DNA of 64,000 nucleotides from Celeribacter ethanolicus (GTDB lineage: Bacteria; Pseudomonadota; Alphaproteobacteria; Rhodobacterales; Rhodobacteraceae), in assembly GCF_001550095.1 (NCBI RefSeq), contig NZ_LRUC01000033.1:1-64000 (forward strand), given 5' to 3'. The position numbers and the translations under genes were made by a program. Position 1 is the stretch's first letter; each line of letters starts with the position of its first letter. Below the pieces are notes generated by a model, which saw nothing but the letters and a program-made list of their open reading frames with translations, was not told the origin of the DNA and made no database searches. This document shows positions 1-7,607 of this stretch, in pieces.

Positions 1-265
1 AGGGATCGAGATCGCGCGCGGCGCGCGCCGCATCGCTGTCGAAAGCGTTGTCGCCGGGATCGGCCTGTCAGTCATGGGCATGATCGCGGCGGCTTTCGGC
101 TATCTTACTCCGGTGCAGGGGGCGCTCCTGCAGGAGGTCATCGACGTTGCAGTGATCCTGAACGCCCTCCGCGCGCTGCGCATCGCGCCCCATAAACCCA
201 CCACTCCGGAACCAAAGGCTGTCTCCTCCGCGCAGGATGACATCGCGCAAGGAGCCACGCCATGA
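1..265 (+). CDS. C-terminal end of a heavy-metal P-type ATPase (5' truncated by window edge)
   Basis: Only the last 87 or so codons are present, in frame from base 2. The visible tail (residues like [12 protein letters not shown], then two hydrophobic segments, then [14 protein letters not shown]) matches the final membrane helices of P1B heavy-metal-transporting ATPases, which pump metal cations across the inner membrane. The phosphorylation and metal-binding sites lie outside the window, so the metal cannot be assigned. The stop overlaps the start of the next gene (ATGA), so the two are translationally coupled. The family call rests on a short tail. Confidence 0.75.
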   Translation, partial: GIEIARGARRIAVESVVAGIGLSVMGMIAAAFGYLTPVQGALLQEVIDVAVILNALRALRIAPHKPTTPEPKAVSSAQDDIAQGATP

Positions 266-963
266 GCCGCCTCTCGCATTCCGAAATCCACATGGTGCAT
301 CGCATCGGCTGGCTGCGGGCCGCCGTTCTCGGCGCGAACGACGGGCTGGTGTCGACGGCAAGCCTCGTGGTCGGCGTCGCCGCAGCAGGATCGGGAAAGC
401 CGGAGGTCCTTATAGCGGGGCTGGCTGGCCTCGTGGCCGGCGCGATGTCCATGGCGGCAGGCGAGTACGTCTCAGTCAGTTCTCAGACTGACGCGGAAAA
501 CGCTGACCTTGCGCGCGAGACCCGCGAACTGGCGGAAACACCCGAGGCCGAACTCGAAGAACTTACCCAAATCTATGTCGAGCGAGGGCTGGACCGAGAC
601 CTTGCCGAAAAGGTGGCCGTGCAACTGACCGAACGTGACGCGCTCGGATCGCATGCCCGCGACGAGCTTGGCATCTCCGAGACCGTGACAGCCCGCCCGA
701 TCCAGGCCGCCTTGGTGTCGGCGCTGACCTTCGCCGTGGGTGCGGTGCTGCCCTTGATCGTCGTACTGGTCGTCCCGGATGCACGGATCGTTTTCTTGGT
801 CGCCGTGTCGACGATCCTCGGCCTCGCGGTTCTTGGTGGATTAGGCGCTTCTGCTGGCGGTGCTGGTGTTATTCGAGGTGCTGCAAGGGTCACGCTCTGG
901 GGTGCACTCGCCATGGCGGCGACCGCTGGAGTCGGTGCGCTGTTCGGGGTCGCCGTAGGCTAG
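262..963 (+). CDS. VIT1/CCC1 family transmembrane protein
   Basis: A 233-residue protein with the N-terminal signature [20 protein letters not shown] followed by a helix containing [17 protein letters not shown], both typical of the VIT1/CCC1 family. An acidic soluble stretch (about residues 75-135) separates the first membrane pair from three C-terminal hydrophobic segments. The family includes ferrous iron and manganese transporters; bacterial members are mostly uncharacterised. It overlaps the preceding P-type ATPase by 4 nt, so the pair probably handles the same or related metals. It ends with the usual FGVAVG, so it appears complete although an H-NS fragment abuts it. Confidence 0.85.
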   Translation: MSRLSHSEIHMVHRIGWLRAAVLGANDGLVSTASLVVGVAAAGSGKPEVLIAGLAGLVAGAMSMAAGEYVSVSSQTDAENADLARETRELAETPEAELEELTQIYVERGLDRDLAEKVAVQLTERDALGSHARDELGISETVTARPIQAALVSALTFAVGAVLPLIVVLVVPDARIVFLVAVSTILGLAVLGGLGASAGGAGVIRGAARVTLWGALAMAATAGVGALFGVAVG

Positions 964-1104
964 GGAGTAGCCGAGGTCTCGGGCGGAAGCTTCCACGTTG
1001 GCGCGGGCTTCCACCTTGTGCCGATCTTCGAATGTGGCAATCGCTTTGGCGACGTCATTCTGCATTTTCTTCAGCTCGCTGAGCGACAGTACGTCGAGAT
1101 CGAA
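957..1104 (-). pseudogene. Remnant of an H-NS family (HvrA-like) nucleoid protein, N-terminal half only
   Basis: On the minus strand the reading frame contains FDLDVLSLSELKKMQNDVAK followed by AIATFEDRHKVEARANVEAS and ARDLGYSL. This resembles the oligomerisation coiled coil at the N-terminus of short H-NS-like proteins of Rhodobacterales. No start codon with a plausible ribosome binding site is visible. After about 50 residues the frame runs into the antisense of the VIT1 gene, so the C-terminal DNA-binding motif is missing. I read it as a fragment left by recombination next to the VIT1 stop. It could also be expressed as a truncated protein. Confidence 0.55.
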
Positions 1105-1541
1105 AGCAGCCGTTGGTGCGGTCCGTGTCCTGAATATTCCGGTATCGATAGCCCGTCGCGGCAAGGCCCTGCATTCCGCAGCACGGAAGGGCAGGGGGGC
1201 GAGAGCCGGTGATAGCCACTTGGGCCGCTAGCGGCGTGCTGGGCTTGGGGTAAAGCAGTCCCGATGGGCAAGGGGACATGGTCTGGCATGGGCTCCCCGT
1301 ATCTCTCTGTCTCCTGGGCCATCCCTTCGACTGACAATCCCCTAATCCCGTTCGATCTCCTGCGCGCAACCCCGCGTCAGTCCGGGCCGTGTTGGCTGCC
1401 TTTGGCGTCCTGCCCGCTCCACCCCGGTCCTCTGGGGGTGTCCGGTGTCCATGCTGTCCACCGTGCACGCGTCACCCGACGGGCTTTTTCAGGGTCTTGT
1501 CGAAGGGACGGTCCCGAAGACAGGAAAAACAGGAGCTTATC
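1105..1541. other. Non-coding stretch upstream of ssb with a leader stem-loop
   Basis: No coding region is supported here; the reading frames present have biased composition and no family features. The last 60 bases before ssb can fold: TTTTTC (1485-1490) pairs with GAAAAA (1524-1529), GTCTT (1494-1498) with AAGAC (1517-1521), and GGG/CCC closes the top. The ribosome binding site AGGAG follows directly. This is a candidate structured 5' leader. Confidence 0.4.
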
Positions 1542-1946
1542 ATGCAGAACATCGTCATCCTCGCCGGCAACATCGGTCAGACCCCCGAAGTCCGCACCAC
1601 CCAGAGCGGCACCAAGATCACCAACTTCAGCCTCGCCACCTCGCGTCCCCGCTTCTCGGAAGGCCGTGTGATGCGCGACGAAAACGGCTACCGGGTCATG
1701 GACACCGAATGGCACCGCATCACCTGCTTCAACGGACTCGGCAAGACGGTCGCCGAGCATTGCGAAAAGGGCATGAAGGTCCTCGTCCACGGCCGCATTC
1801 ACTACACCAAGTGGATCGACAGCATGGGGAACGACCGCTACGGCTGCGAGATCATCGCCGAGAAGGTCGACTTCCTGAGCCGTCCGAAGTCGGCCGAGAA
1901 CGAAAACCCCGAGTTGGTCGACCGCGACGATGAGATCCCGTTCTGA
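1542..1946 (+). CDS. ssb: Single-stranded DNA-binding protein
   Basis: A 134-residue OB-fold protein starting MQNIVILAGNIGQTPEVR, with the family block DTEWHRITCFNGLGKTVAEH and the acidic C-terminal tip DDEIPF used to recruit repair and replication partners. ATG 1542 is chosen because AGGAG lies 5-6 nt upstream; a longer upstream reading frame has no homology. It is shorter than chromosomal SSB (about 170 residues) because the disordered linker is nearly absent, as is common for mobile-element copies. Such copies coat incoming single-stranded DNA during conjugation. A stem-loop follows the stop. Confidence 0.93.
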   Translation: MQNIVILAGNIGQTPEVRTTQSGTKITNFSLATSRPRFSEGRVMRDENGYRVMDTEWHRITCFNGLGKTVAEHCEKGMKVLVHGRIHYTKWIDSMGNDRYGCEIIAEKVDFLSRPKSAENENPELVDRDDEIPF

Positions 1947-1966
1947 GGAGCGGGGTCTCCCCCTCG

Positions 1967-1990
1967 GCCCGGCGGGTTAAACCGCCGGGC
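1967..1990 (+). terminator. Hairpin after ssb
   Basis: A 9 bp GC-rich stem (GCCCGGCGG / CCGCCGGGC) with loop GTTAAA starts about 20 nt after the ssb stop. The following bases are TAAAAGTCTC rather than a T run, so intrinsic termination may be weak. The minus-strand gene ending at 2085 points towards it, so it may serve both directions. Confidence 0.55.
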
Positions 1991-2084
1991 TAAAAGTCTC
2001 TTCGGGCCACTGGAAAAGGCATCCACGCTTGCCTTCCGGTGCTGAGCGCCTTGAATGCGCCTAATTGTTCAACGTGCGCACGAG

Positions 2085-3224
2085 CTAGATTTCGTCTTTG
2101 GTTCTGGTCGCGCCGTGACTGCGATACGCGTCGAGCATCAAACGCGTATATTCGGCCGTGCTCTGGGTCACGGTGCCCAAACCGGGCCATGCGAACAACG
2201 GATCCGACCAAGTAACTTCCAACTCAATCTCGATTCCAAGCAGTGCGGCCACTTCGATCGCAGCAGTCGGCTCCTTGTCCTCGGGCCAGTAGTGATCCTC
2301 GAAGGAAACAACCACGTCGAGATCGTCATCAACCCAGATTTCGGCCAGACTCGCTCCCATGCGCTCGCTGGCATTGGTCGCATCCTCGAACAGGGCAGCC
2401 CGGATCAAATGGGTCACCTGGTCACTGTTGAGGTCAAGCCTTGGCCGCGGATCTATAATTGACACGATGGGTTCAATCTCTTGCCTTTCGGCGCGGGATT
2501 GGACTGGCACTGGTTTTTCATCGGTCGGTTCCAGCCAGAAGGCTTCTGGAAAAATGTTGATTGGTGATGCGCCGCAGCTGGGGCAGTGCCATTGGTTTCC
2601 AGCGATCTGTGGGCCGGTGATCTCTGAGTTGCAGTGAAGGCAGTACCAGAGGTTCGATTCCTCCATCTCCAAGAACGGGTGCCGCACATTTCCTTCCGCA
2701 TCCGGCTTTGTGGCGCGCCGTGGCCAATCGGCAAATCGCCGCGCCTTGACGCTCTGCATCAATTCCCTCGCAATCCCGATGGCTTCTTCACGTAGCACGC
2801 GATCGTTCATCGGGCTGGTCTGGGCATGCTTGATGTCGATCTCGACACGAGGGGCGGCCAAAGGGTTTTCTGGCAGCACGATCTGCCAACCCTCACCATC
2901 CATGCGGACGTCACCAAGCATTGTTTTCAGTTCGTATGGATGCCCCCGTACTTCTCCTCGAGTGACGGCATCGGGGCTTCCGAAGATATGGTCGAAGGTC
3001 GCACCCTCGTAGGAAGTGATCCGTTCCACGAAGGCCTTGATCGTGGCAACTTGTGCTTCGGAGGGAACCCACTCTCCTTTGGCGCTGCCTGTCAACGCAT
3101 TCCAATGAGCAAAGCCCATTCGACTGGCAACAAAGTCGAGCGCTACGTGCTGTGGTTGACCCGTCGCCCTAGCGTAACGCTTCGCCAGTAGTTTCAAAGT
3201 CTTGAGCTTAGTGTTCTCTGTCAT
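2085..3224 (-). CDS. Unknown protein with N-terminal helical domain and a zinc ribbon
   Basis: A 379-residue protein I do not recognise. Residues 5-45 form a helical segment ending RMGFAHWNAL, a pattern seen at the N-terminus of several mobile-element proteins. Residues 195-217 hold CLHC...CPSC, two CxxC knuckles about 16 residues apart, which looks like a zinc ribbon. The last 130 residues are acidic and rich in aromatics. It has no signal peptide or membrane segment. It is the only minus-strand gene in the first 9 kb and is convergent with ssb. A DNA- or RNA-binding role is only an inference from the ribbon. Confidence 0.6.
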   Translation of the reverse strand: MTENTKLKTLKLLAKRYARATGQPQHVALDFVASRMGFAHWNALTGSAKGEWVPSEAQVATIKAFVERITSYEGATFDHIFGSPDAVTRGEVRGHPYELKTMLGDVRMDGEGWQIVLPENPLAAPRVEIDIKHAQTSPMNDRVLREEAIGIARELMQSVKARRFADWPRRATKPDAEGNVRHPFLEMEESNLWYCLHCNSEITGPQIAGNQWHCPSCGASPINIFPEAFWLEPTDEKPVPVQSRAERQEIEPIVSIIDPRPRLDLNSDQVTHLIRAALFEDATNASERMGASLAEIWVDDDLDVVVSFEDHYWPEDKEPTAAIEVAALLGIEIELEVTWSDPLFAWPGLGTVTQSTAEYTRLMLDAYRSHGATRTKDEI

Positions 3225-3473
3225 GATCCATGTCCAAGCCGGATCTGACTAGGTGCCCGCTGCTAATCAGACCCGCCGATGGCATGAGGTCTGCTGTTCG
3301 AAATTAAGATCGCTGCAAAGCTTCGCGTGGCGGGCACACCGGCCTGCGAGAAAGGCCTTGTTTAACCTCTGCCATTTTTGAACGCAGGTCAACACCAGCG
3401 AGTTGCGGGCGTGCGGCGCCTCCGACTTAGCGCCGTTTGCCCGAGAGAGTTTGAGGTTGGCCGGTTTCCCGGT

Positions 3474-3520
3474 GACGGGTTGAGGGCTGGGAGAGTGGCT
3501 CCCGGCGCCTGTCGCGGAGG
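3474..3520 (+). promoter_or_regulatory. Structured leader (copy A) before the DUF932 gene
   Basis: GACGGG (3474-3479) pairs with CCTGTC (3508-3513, one mismatch) and encloses GGGAG/CTCCC around a GAGAGTGG loop. The ribosome binding site GGAGG (3516-3520) follows at once. The architecture matches copy B at 5368-5409, and both genes begin with the same Met-Pro-Met spacing. The rest of 3225-3473 shows no gene. Confidence 0.5.
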
Positions 3521-3527
3521 AATGCCG

Positions 3528-4727
3528 ATGGGCGTTGTGGAAGTTCTGGATGCGGTACAGCCGACGCGGGCTGGTGGCTGGAAAGTGGATGTGAGCCGGG
3601 GTGACCGGAATGGGCGGGTGTCGTCCGAATGGTTCAACAGGCCGGATGACGAGCGGTACCTGTCGCTCGACGATCTCTGGGCCAATGTGAAGGGTCGCTC
3701 TGAGCGCAGCCGCAGCCGGGTGGTGCAAACCGCCGACATCCGTGTCGAGGCAGCGCGCGACAGTGCAGAGCGGCTGCACTTGGTCCTGCCGAAAGCGCAT
3801 GAGCCGATCGCACCCACGCACTGGGCCTTCGGCCAGCTTGCCAGCATCGTCGGTGCCCCGGCATCCTACCTGCGGCAGCTTCCCGCGCCTCTGGCGGGGA
3901 TCAACCTGCAATACGGTTTGACCAACCACCGCGCCGAGCAGGTGAAGACCTTCGAGACCGAGGATGGCCGCACGGAACTGCGCGCCGTGACCGGTCCCGA
4001 CTACGGCCGCATCCATGACTTCGAGCTTGTCGAGGCGGTTCAGCGCATCGCGGGCAATGGCACGGGCGATACGCGCTGGAAGGTACCGGGTGTGCTGGAT
4101 TGGTCGACCGGGGTCTACAACCCCGATGTCGAAATCAGCCGCGACACGACCACGCTCTACGCCTCGGACCGCGATGTCTTCCTGTTCCTGGTCGATGATC
4201 GCAACCCGATCGAGGCGGGCAAGCTGGCGGACGGCTCCCCCGATCTCTATTTCCGGGGCTTCTATTGCTGGAATTCCGAGGTGGGCGCGAAGACCCTCGG
4301 CATGGCGAGCTTCTATCTGCGGGCGGTGTGCCAGAACCGCAACCTCTGGGGCGTCGAGGATTTCCAGGAGATCAAGATCCGTCACTCGAAATACGCCGCT
4401 TCGCGCTTCGCACATGAGGCCGCGCCCGCGTTGACGCGGTTTGCCAATTCCTCGCCGCAGGGGTTCGTGAACGGCATCAAGGCGGCGCGCCAGCAGATCG
4501 TGGCGCGCAGCGACGCGGACCGCGCGGATTTCCTGCGCAAGCGCGGTTTCTCGAAGGCCGAATCCGGCAAGATCATCGAGAAGGTGCTGATGGAGGAAGG
4601 CCGCCCGCCCGAGAGCATCTTCGATTTCGTGCAGGGCATCACGCGGCTCGCTCGCGACAAGACTCAGCAGGATGCACGCCTCGACATGGAAGGGCGCGCC
4701 AAGAAGCTCCTCGACCGCGTTGGCTAA
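3528..4727 (+). CDS. DUF932 domain protein
   Basis: A protein of about 399 residues. DUF932 proteins are common on conjugative plasmids and in phages, and their function is unsettled. Typical features here are an N-terminal segment RSRSRVVQTADIRVEAARDS, a central LTNHRAEQVKTFETEDGRTE region and the block YFRGFYCWNSEVGAKTLGMA. ATG 3528 is chosen over 3522 because GGAGG ends 7 nt before it and only 1 nt before 3522. It heads a plus-strand series of small orphan genes and is preceded by a structured leader. A perfect palindrome follows the stop. It is cytosolic, with no signal or membrane segment. Confidence 0.88.
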   Translation: MGVVEVLDAVQPTRAGGWKVDVSRGDRNGRVSSEWFNRPDDERYLSLDDLWANVKGRSERSRSRVVQTADIRVEAARDSAERLHLVLPKAHEPIAPTHWAFGQLASIVGAPASYLRQLPAPLAGINLQYGLTNHRAEQVKTFETEDGRTELRAVTGPDYGRIHDFELVEAVQRIAGNGTGDTRWKVPGVLDWSTGVYNPDVEISRDTTTLYASDRDVFLFLVDDRNPIEAGKLADGSPDLYFRGFYCWNSEVGAKTLGMASFYLRAVCQNRNLWGVEDFQEIKIRHSKYAASRFAHEAAPALTRFANSSPQGFVNGIKAARQQIVARSDADRADFLRKRGFSKAESGKIIEKVLMEEGRPPESIFDFVQGITRLARDKTQQDARLDMEGRAKKLLDRVG

Positions 4728-4733
4728 TGTGGC

Positions 4734-4759
4734 GACCGGAGGCGATATCGCCTCCGGTC
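4734..4759 (+). terminator. Perfect 26 bp palindrome after the DUF932 gene
   Basis: GACCGGAGGCGAT is followed immediately by its exact reverse complement, then TCGTTCCTGTTT. It begins 6 nt after the stop codon. It can form a strong hairpin with a moderately T-rich tail, so an intrinsic terminator is the simplest reading. Confidence 0.65.
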
Positions 4760-4820
4760 TCGTTCCTGTTTCATCGATCTGCTACCGTGCCCGAAATGTT
4801 TAGGTGTTGGAAGTACGCGC

Positions 4821-5321
4821 ATGGAAGAAATCGATTGGTCAGATCGTGCATTTTATGATGACGGCGAATGGGTTACCTGGTCGGAAATCGACGAGCAGCT
4901 TCGCTACAAGGAGTGGGGCGCAAAATACCCGAACGCGATTAGGTCTATGATCCCATATTTTGAGGATCTCCTGTCCCTCGCGGAAAGCTACCACCTCGAG
5001 ACCGGCCTTCACCTCTCTGTCTACGGCGATATCGGTGAGCTGTTTGGTGCTATCACGTATGGTATCAAGCTGAACAAGACCTATGCCCAGGGTGCTGACG
5101 GAAGACTTGGCAATGATCATGTCGAGGTCAAAACCATTACGCCATTCAAGACAAAGGATGTGGTTGTGGTCGATACAAATGGGCATTTCAACAAGCTCTT
5201 GGTTGTAAAGATCAACGAGGATTTTCAGGTCTCGGGTCGGATGATCGACCGAAAAGATCTCCCAAAGCGCGAAGGGCGCTACTTGCGGGTTCGATGGAGC
5301 GATTTACCAACGCCGAAATGA
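4821..5321 (+). CDS. Unknown 166-residue protein, possible PD-(D/E)XK nuclease-like fold
   Basis: No firm family match. The N-terminal 50 residues are acidic and aromatic. The middle has YGDIGELFGAITYGIKL, then GADGRLGNDHVEVKTITPF. A GxxGE helix followed by D...(x)VEVKT is the layout of PD-(D/E)XK nuclease-like domains, including solitary restriction-like proteins; candidate residues are about D94/D98 and E102-x-K104. It stands between two terminator or leader elements and so is probably a single transcription unit. Its lower GC content than its neighbours suggests separate acquisition. The nuclease assignment is inference from the motif only. Confidence 0.5.
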   Translation: MEEIDWSDRAFYDDGEWVTWSEIDEQLRYKEWGAKYPNAIRSMIPYFEDLLSLAESYHLETGLHLSVYGDIGELFGAITYGIKLNKTYAQGADGRLGNDHVEVKTITPFKTKDVVVVDTNGHFNKLLVVKINEDFQVSGRMIDRKDLPKREGRYLRVRWSDLPTPK

Positions 5322-5367
5322 TCGACCCGTTCAGCGACAGAGAGTCCGAGGGGGTGGTTTGGTCTTT

Positions 5368-5409
5368 GACGGTTTGAAGCGGGGAGAGAGGCTCTCCGCA
5401 CCGTCGGAG
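5368..5409 (+). promoter_or_regulatory. Structured leader (copy B) abutting a ribosome binding site
   Basis: GACGGT (5368-5373) pairs with ACCGTC (5400-5405); GCGG pairs with CCGC and GAGAG with CTCTC inside. The ribosome binding site GGAG (5406-5409) is the next base. It is a close structural match of copy A at 3474-3520. Confidence 0.5.
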
Positions 5410-5417
5410 ATATGCCC

Positions 5418-5936
5418 ATGTTCGACCTTCCTCTCCAAACTCAGCCGGAAACGCAGAAAACAGGTTTGCCGCCGAGCCTCCTGACCGTTTTTGCAGATCA
5501 AGACTTGCCGTTCGCACTCACGACGGCTTGCCATGCGCCCGCAGCTCTCATGTCCGGGCAGGCACACCCCAAGGTACTGGAGCGGTTTGCCACGCTGGCC
5601 GAGGCCATGCAGGGGGCAATCGTTCACGCCGAAGATATCACACCTGAAGACGCTCCGCGCATCCTGGCAATCCTCGATCGGGAGGGCCGTCTCGTTCTGG
5701 CCGGAGCTACCTGTGATGGCGGGGTCGCATGGTGCCACCCGGTCTCGGATGCCGCCGAAGCCCGCGCCGTCGTGTCCGAGGCCAGCCAGACCCGCGCGCA
5801 GGCCATGCGGGCGGCCGAGTGGCATGAACATAGCCTCGCGCGACGGCTGCGGCACCACGCCGACGTTCTCGATGCCCGTCTTGTCGATCCGCTCTGGCGT
5901 GTCTTCGCGTCTCGCGCCCTGCAGATCGCGGCGTGA
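5418..5936 (+). CDS. Hypothetical protein of the orphan gene series
   Basis: A 172-residue protein of unknown function. It has an N-terminal low-complexity stretch (MFDLPLQTQPETQKTG), a hydrophobic but non-membrane middle containing ALTTACHAPAALMSGQAHPK, and an Arg/Ala-rich helical C-terminus ending WRVFASRALQIAA. Two cysteines and several histidines are present but not in a recognisable metal motif. ATG 5418 is preferred to 5412 because GGAG lies 8 nt upstream. It shares its leader design with the DUF932 gene, which suggests common regulation. Confidence 0.55.
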   Translation: MFDLPLQTQPETQKTGLPPSLLTVFADQDLPFALTTACHAPAALMSGQAHPKVLERFATLAEAMQGAIVHAEDITPEDAPRILAILDREGRLVLAGATCDGGVAWCHPVSDAAEARAVVSEASQTRAQAMRAAEWHEHSLARRLRHHADVLDARLVDPLWRVFASRALQIAA

Positions 5937-5964
5937 CGCCCGAGAGTCAGAGAAGGGCAGGGGA

Positions 5965-6033
5965 GGATGTGAGCCTAGGAGGACGAGAGAGAGCCTCGGG
6001 GTTCAGATCCTTTCCCTCATTTCGGAGTTTCCA
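5965..6033 (+). promoter_or_regulatory. Structured leader (copy C) before the DUF6878-like gene
   Basis: GGATGTGAGCC (5965-5975) pairs with GGTTCAGATCC (6000-6010, two mismatches) around a loop containing CGAGAGAG. From 6006 the sequence GATCCTTTCCCTCATTTCGG is followed by AGTTTCC and the start codon, and this block recurs almost unchanged before the gene at 10308. Confidence 0.5.
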
Positions 6034-6525
6034 ATGTCCAAGATCGAACCCACCCTGGCCGCGCCGATGGCGCCGTCCAGGATCGATTTCACCGCCGTGC
6101 TGGCCCGCCAGGCCGAGCGTGACGCGCGGATCGCAGCTTTGCGTCCGGCCAACAAGGAGCGCCTCTTCGATGGCCTGACTGCCGCAGGCATCACCCATGT
6201 TACCGTGAGCTTCGACGGTTATGGCGATAGCGGCCAGGTTGAAAGCATCGAAGCCTACGCGGGCGAGACTGAGGTTGCTTTCCCCAAGACCCAGATCGCC
6301 TATGCCGCACTGACTTGGGACGACCCCCAGGTCGAGATGCGGCAGCTCTCGCTCGAAGATGTCGTCGAGCAACTGGCCTACGACTTCCTCTCCGACACCC
6401 ATGGTGGCTGGGAGAACAACGACGGTGCCTGGGGCGAGTTCTGTTTCGACGCGAGCGCTCGCTCCATCCACCTCGAGTTCAACGAGCGCTTCACCTCGTC
6501 CGAACTCTATACCCACGATTTCTGA
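6034..6525 (+). CDS. DUF6878-like conserved protein
   Basis: A 163-residue soluble protein. The N-terminal half has a helical stretch ARQAERDARIAALRPANKER, then a beta-rich region ITHVTVSFDGYGDSGQVESI. The C-terminal half has WENNDGAWGEFCFDASARSI. This pattern belongs to a conserved family of alphaproteobacterial mobile elements that I recall as DUF6878; the number is from memory. Function is unknown. GGAG lies 6 nt before ATG 6034, which decides the start over longer frames. The next gene begins 10 nt after its stop, so the two are probably cotranscribed. Confidence 0.75.
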   Translation: MSKIEPTLAAPMAPSRIDFTAVLARQAERDARIAALRPANKERLFDGLTAAGITHVTVSFDGYGDSGQVESIEAYAGETEVAFPKTQIAYAALTWDDPQVEMRQLSLEDVVEQLAYDFLSDTHGGWENNDGAWGEFCFDASARSIHLEFNERFTSSELYTHDF

Positions 6526-6535
6526 GGGGGCGGCG

Positions 6536-6913
6536 ATGGCACATCCGTATCACCACGCCCTGTCCTCGGTGAAGAAATGGGGCGGCACGGTCGACGACTA
6601 CCTCGCCGTGCATTCCTGGTTCGACCAGAGCAAGGAGATCACAGCCGACTTTCGGCACCGGGCGCTGCGCCACCATGCGGAGGGCATCTTCATGGCCGAG
6701 ACGATTTTCGGCCCGACCCTCACGCTCTCGACCGGGCGCGTCATCCCGACCCGCTGGGTCGGCGAGCAGCATGTTAAGGAGGACCTCGGCTTCATCCCGA
6801 GCTTCGCCGATTGGGTGAAGGCCATTCGGCCCGAGCTTTGGATGGGGCGGACCGAACGGATCGAGGCACAGGTCGATCCGCATCTCGTCTCGCCCGTGGT
6901 CGAGGTCACGTGA
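6536..6913 (+). CDS. DUF6915-like conserved protein
   Basis: A 125-residue protein beginning MAHPYHHALSSVKKWGGTVD, with FRHRALRHHAEGIFMAETIF, then GRVIPTRWVGEQHVKEDLGF. I associate it with a phage/plasmid family (DUF6915, from memory). The conserved HxxxS/KxWGG opening, RHRxxRHHxxG and VGEQHVxEDLG blocks suggest a small His-rich fold, but no activity is known. GAGGGGGCGGCG provides the ribosome binding site. It is followed by the next small gene with only 1 nt between stop and start, so it is part of one operon. Confidence 0.75.
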   Translation: MAHPYHHALSSVKKWGGTVDDYLAVHSWFDQSKEITADFRHRALRHHAEGIFMAETIFGPTLTLSTGRVIPTRWVGEQHVKEDLGFIPSFADWVKAIRPELWMGRTERIEAQVDPHLVSPVVEVT

Positions 6914-6914
6914 A

Positions 6915-7112
6915 ATGACCGATCCCACTTATCGACGTCTTGGCTTGCCGCCGACCGCTTCGCCACTGGCAGTGGTTCGCGCGGCGGTCCGGTCGCTACA
7001 TCCCGACACGCGCGCTGTTTGCGGTCTCCGGCTGGCGCGCAAGCGCTTCTACCGGCATATGCTCTGCGCTCATGCCGCACGACAGGCGGCGGGCGACACG
7101 CCGACCGGCTGA
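6915..7112 (+). CDS. Small protein with a J-domain-like HPD motif
   Basis: A 65-residue protein. Residues 5-31 read YRRLGLPPTASPLAVVRAAV then RSLHPDTR, which resembles the first two helices and the HPD loop of a DnaJ J-domain (Y-x-x-L-G-L-P, helix, HPD). A short basic helix follows (LARKRFYRHMLCAHAARQAA). A true J-domain needs about 70 residues and activates Hsp70; this one is near the minimum size and lacks any other DnaJ domain. The stop of the previous gene and its ATG are separated by one base. The J-domain reading is tentative. Confidence 0.55.
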   Translation: MTDPTYRRLGLPPTASPLAVVRAAVRSLHPDTRAVCGLRLARKRFYRHMLCAHAARQAAGDTPTG

Positions 7113-7146
7113 TCGTTCCCAACTACCCCTTCATCCCAATCGATCG

Positions 7147-7164
7147 CCCGGCCTCCTGGCCGGG
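7147..7164 (+). terminator. Stem-loop between orphan genes
   Basis: CCCGGCC and GGCCGGG form a 7 bp perfect stem around TCCT, followed by TCTTCCCC. It lies between the stop at 7112 and the ribosome binding site AGGAGG of the gene at 7188. It could end the upstream transcript or act as an attenuator. Confidence 0.45.
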
Positions 7165-7187
7165 TCTTCCCCATTCAGGAGGTCCCC

Positions 7188-7607
7188 ATGGCGGATTACT
7201 TCACCCATTTCTCGTGCCTGCTCGACGTCGGCACTCCCGAAAAGGCGGCCCGAGCACTCGCGCTGTTTCACGATCTGCGCGCTGCGGATCAGGACGCCGA
7301 CGACCCGGATATCGCTGGCTTCGATCTCGTGCACCAGGATGCCCCCGAGGGCAGCAGCCTCTGGATCCATGACGACGAACACGGCGATGTCGAAGCCGTC
7401 ATCCGCTTCGTGCTGCGGCTCGCCGAAGACCTCGGCCTCACCGGCCTTTGGGGGTTCCAGTATGCTCTGACCTGCTCTCGGCCGCGGCTCGACGCCTTTG
7501 GCGGCGGCGCGCATGCCATCGATCTCGGCGCTCGTAAATCCATCGGCTGGTCCAGCACGCAAGAATGGTTGGTCGCGGCGCTGAACGGGGAGGACGTCGA
7601 TGCCTGA
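7188..7607 (+). CDS. Conserved hypothetical acidic protein
   Basis: A 139-residue acidic protein starting MADYFTHFSCLLDVGTPEKA. It has the blocks DPDIAGFDLVHQDAPEGSSL, WIHDDEHGDVEAVIRFVLRL and LTGLWGFQYALTCSRPRLDA. Similar proteins occur in phages and alphaproteobacterial plasmids and I know no function for them. AGGAGG sits 5 nt before ATG 7188, a strong ribosome binding site. Its 3' end overlaps the next gene by 8 nt, so the pair is coupled and may form a complex. Confidence 0.65.
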   Translation: MADYFTHFSCLLDVGTPEKAARALALFHDLRAADQDADDPDIAGFDLVHQDAPEGSSLWIHDDEHGDVEAVIRFVLRLAEDLGLTGLWGFQYALTCSRPRLDAFGGGAHAIDLGARKSIGWSSTQEWLVAALNGEDVDA

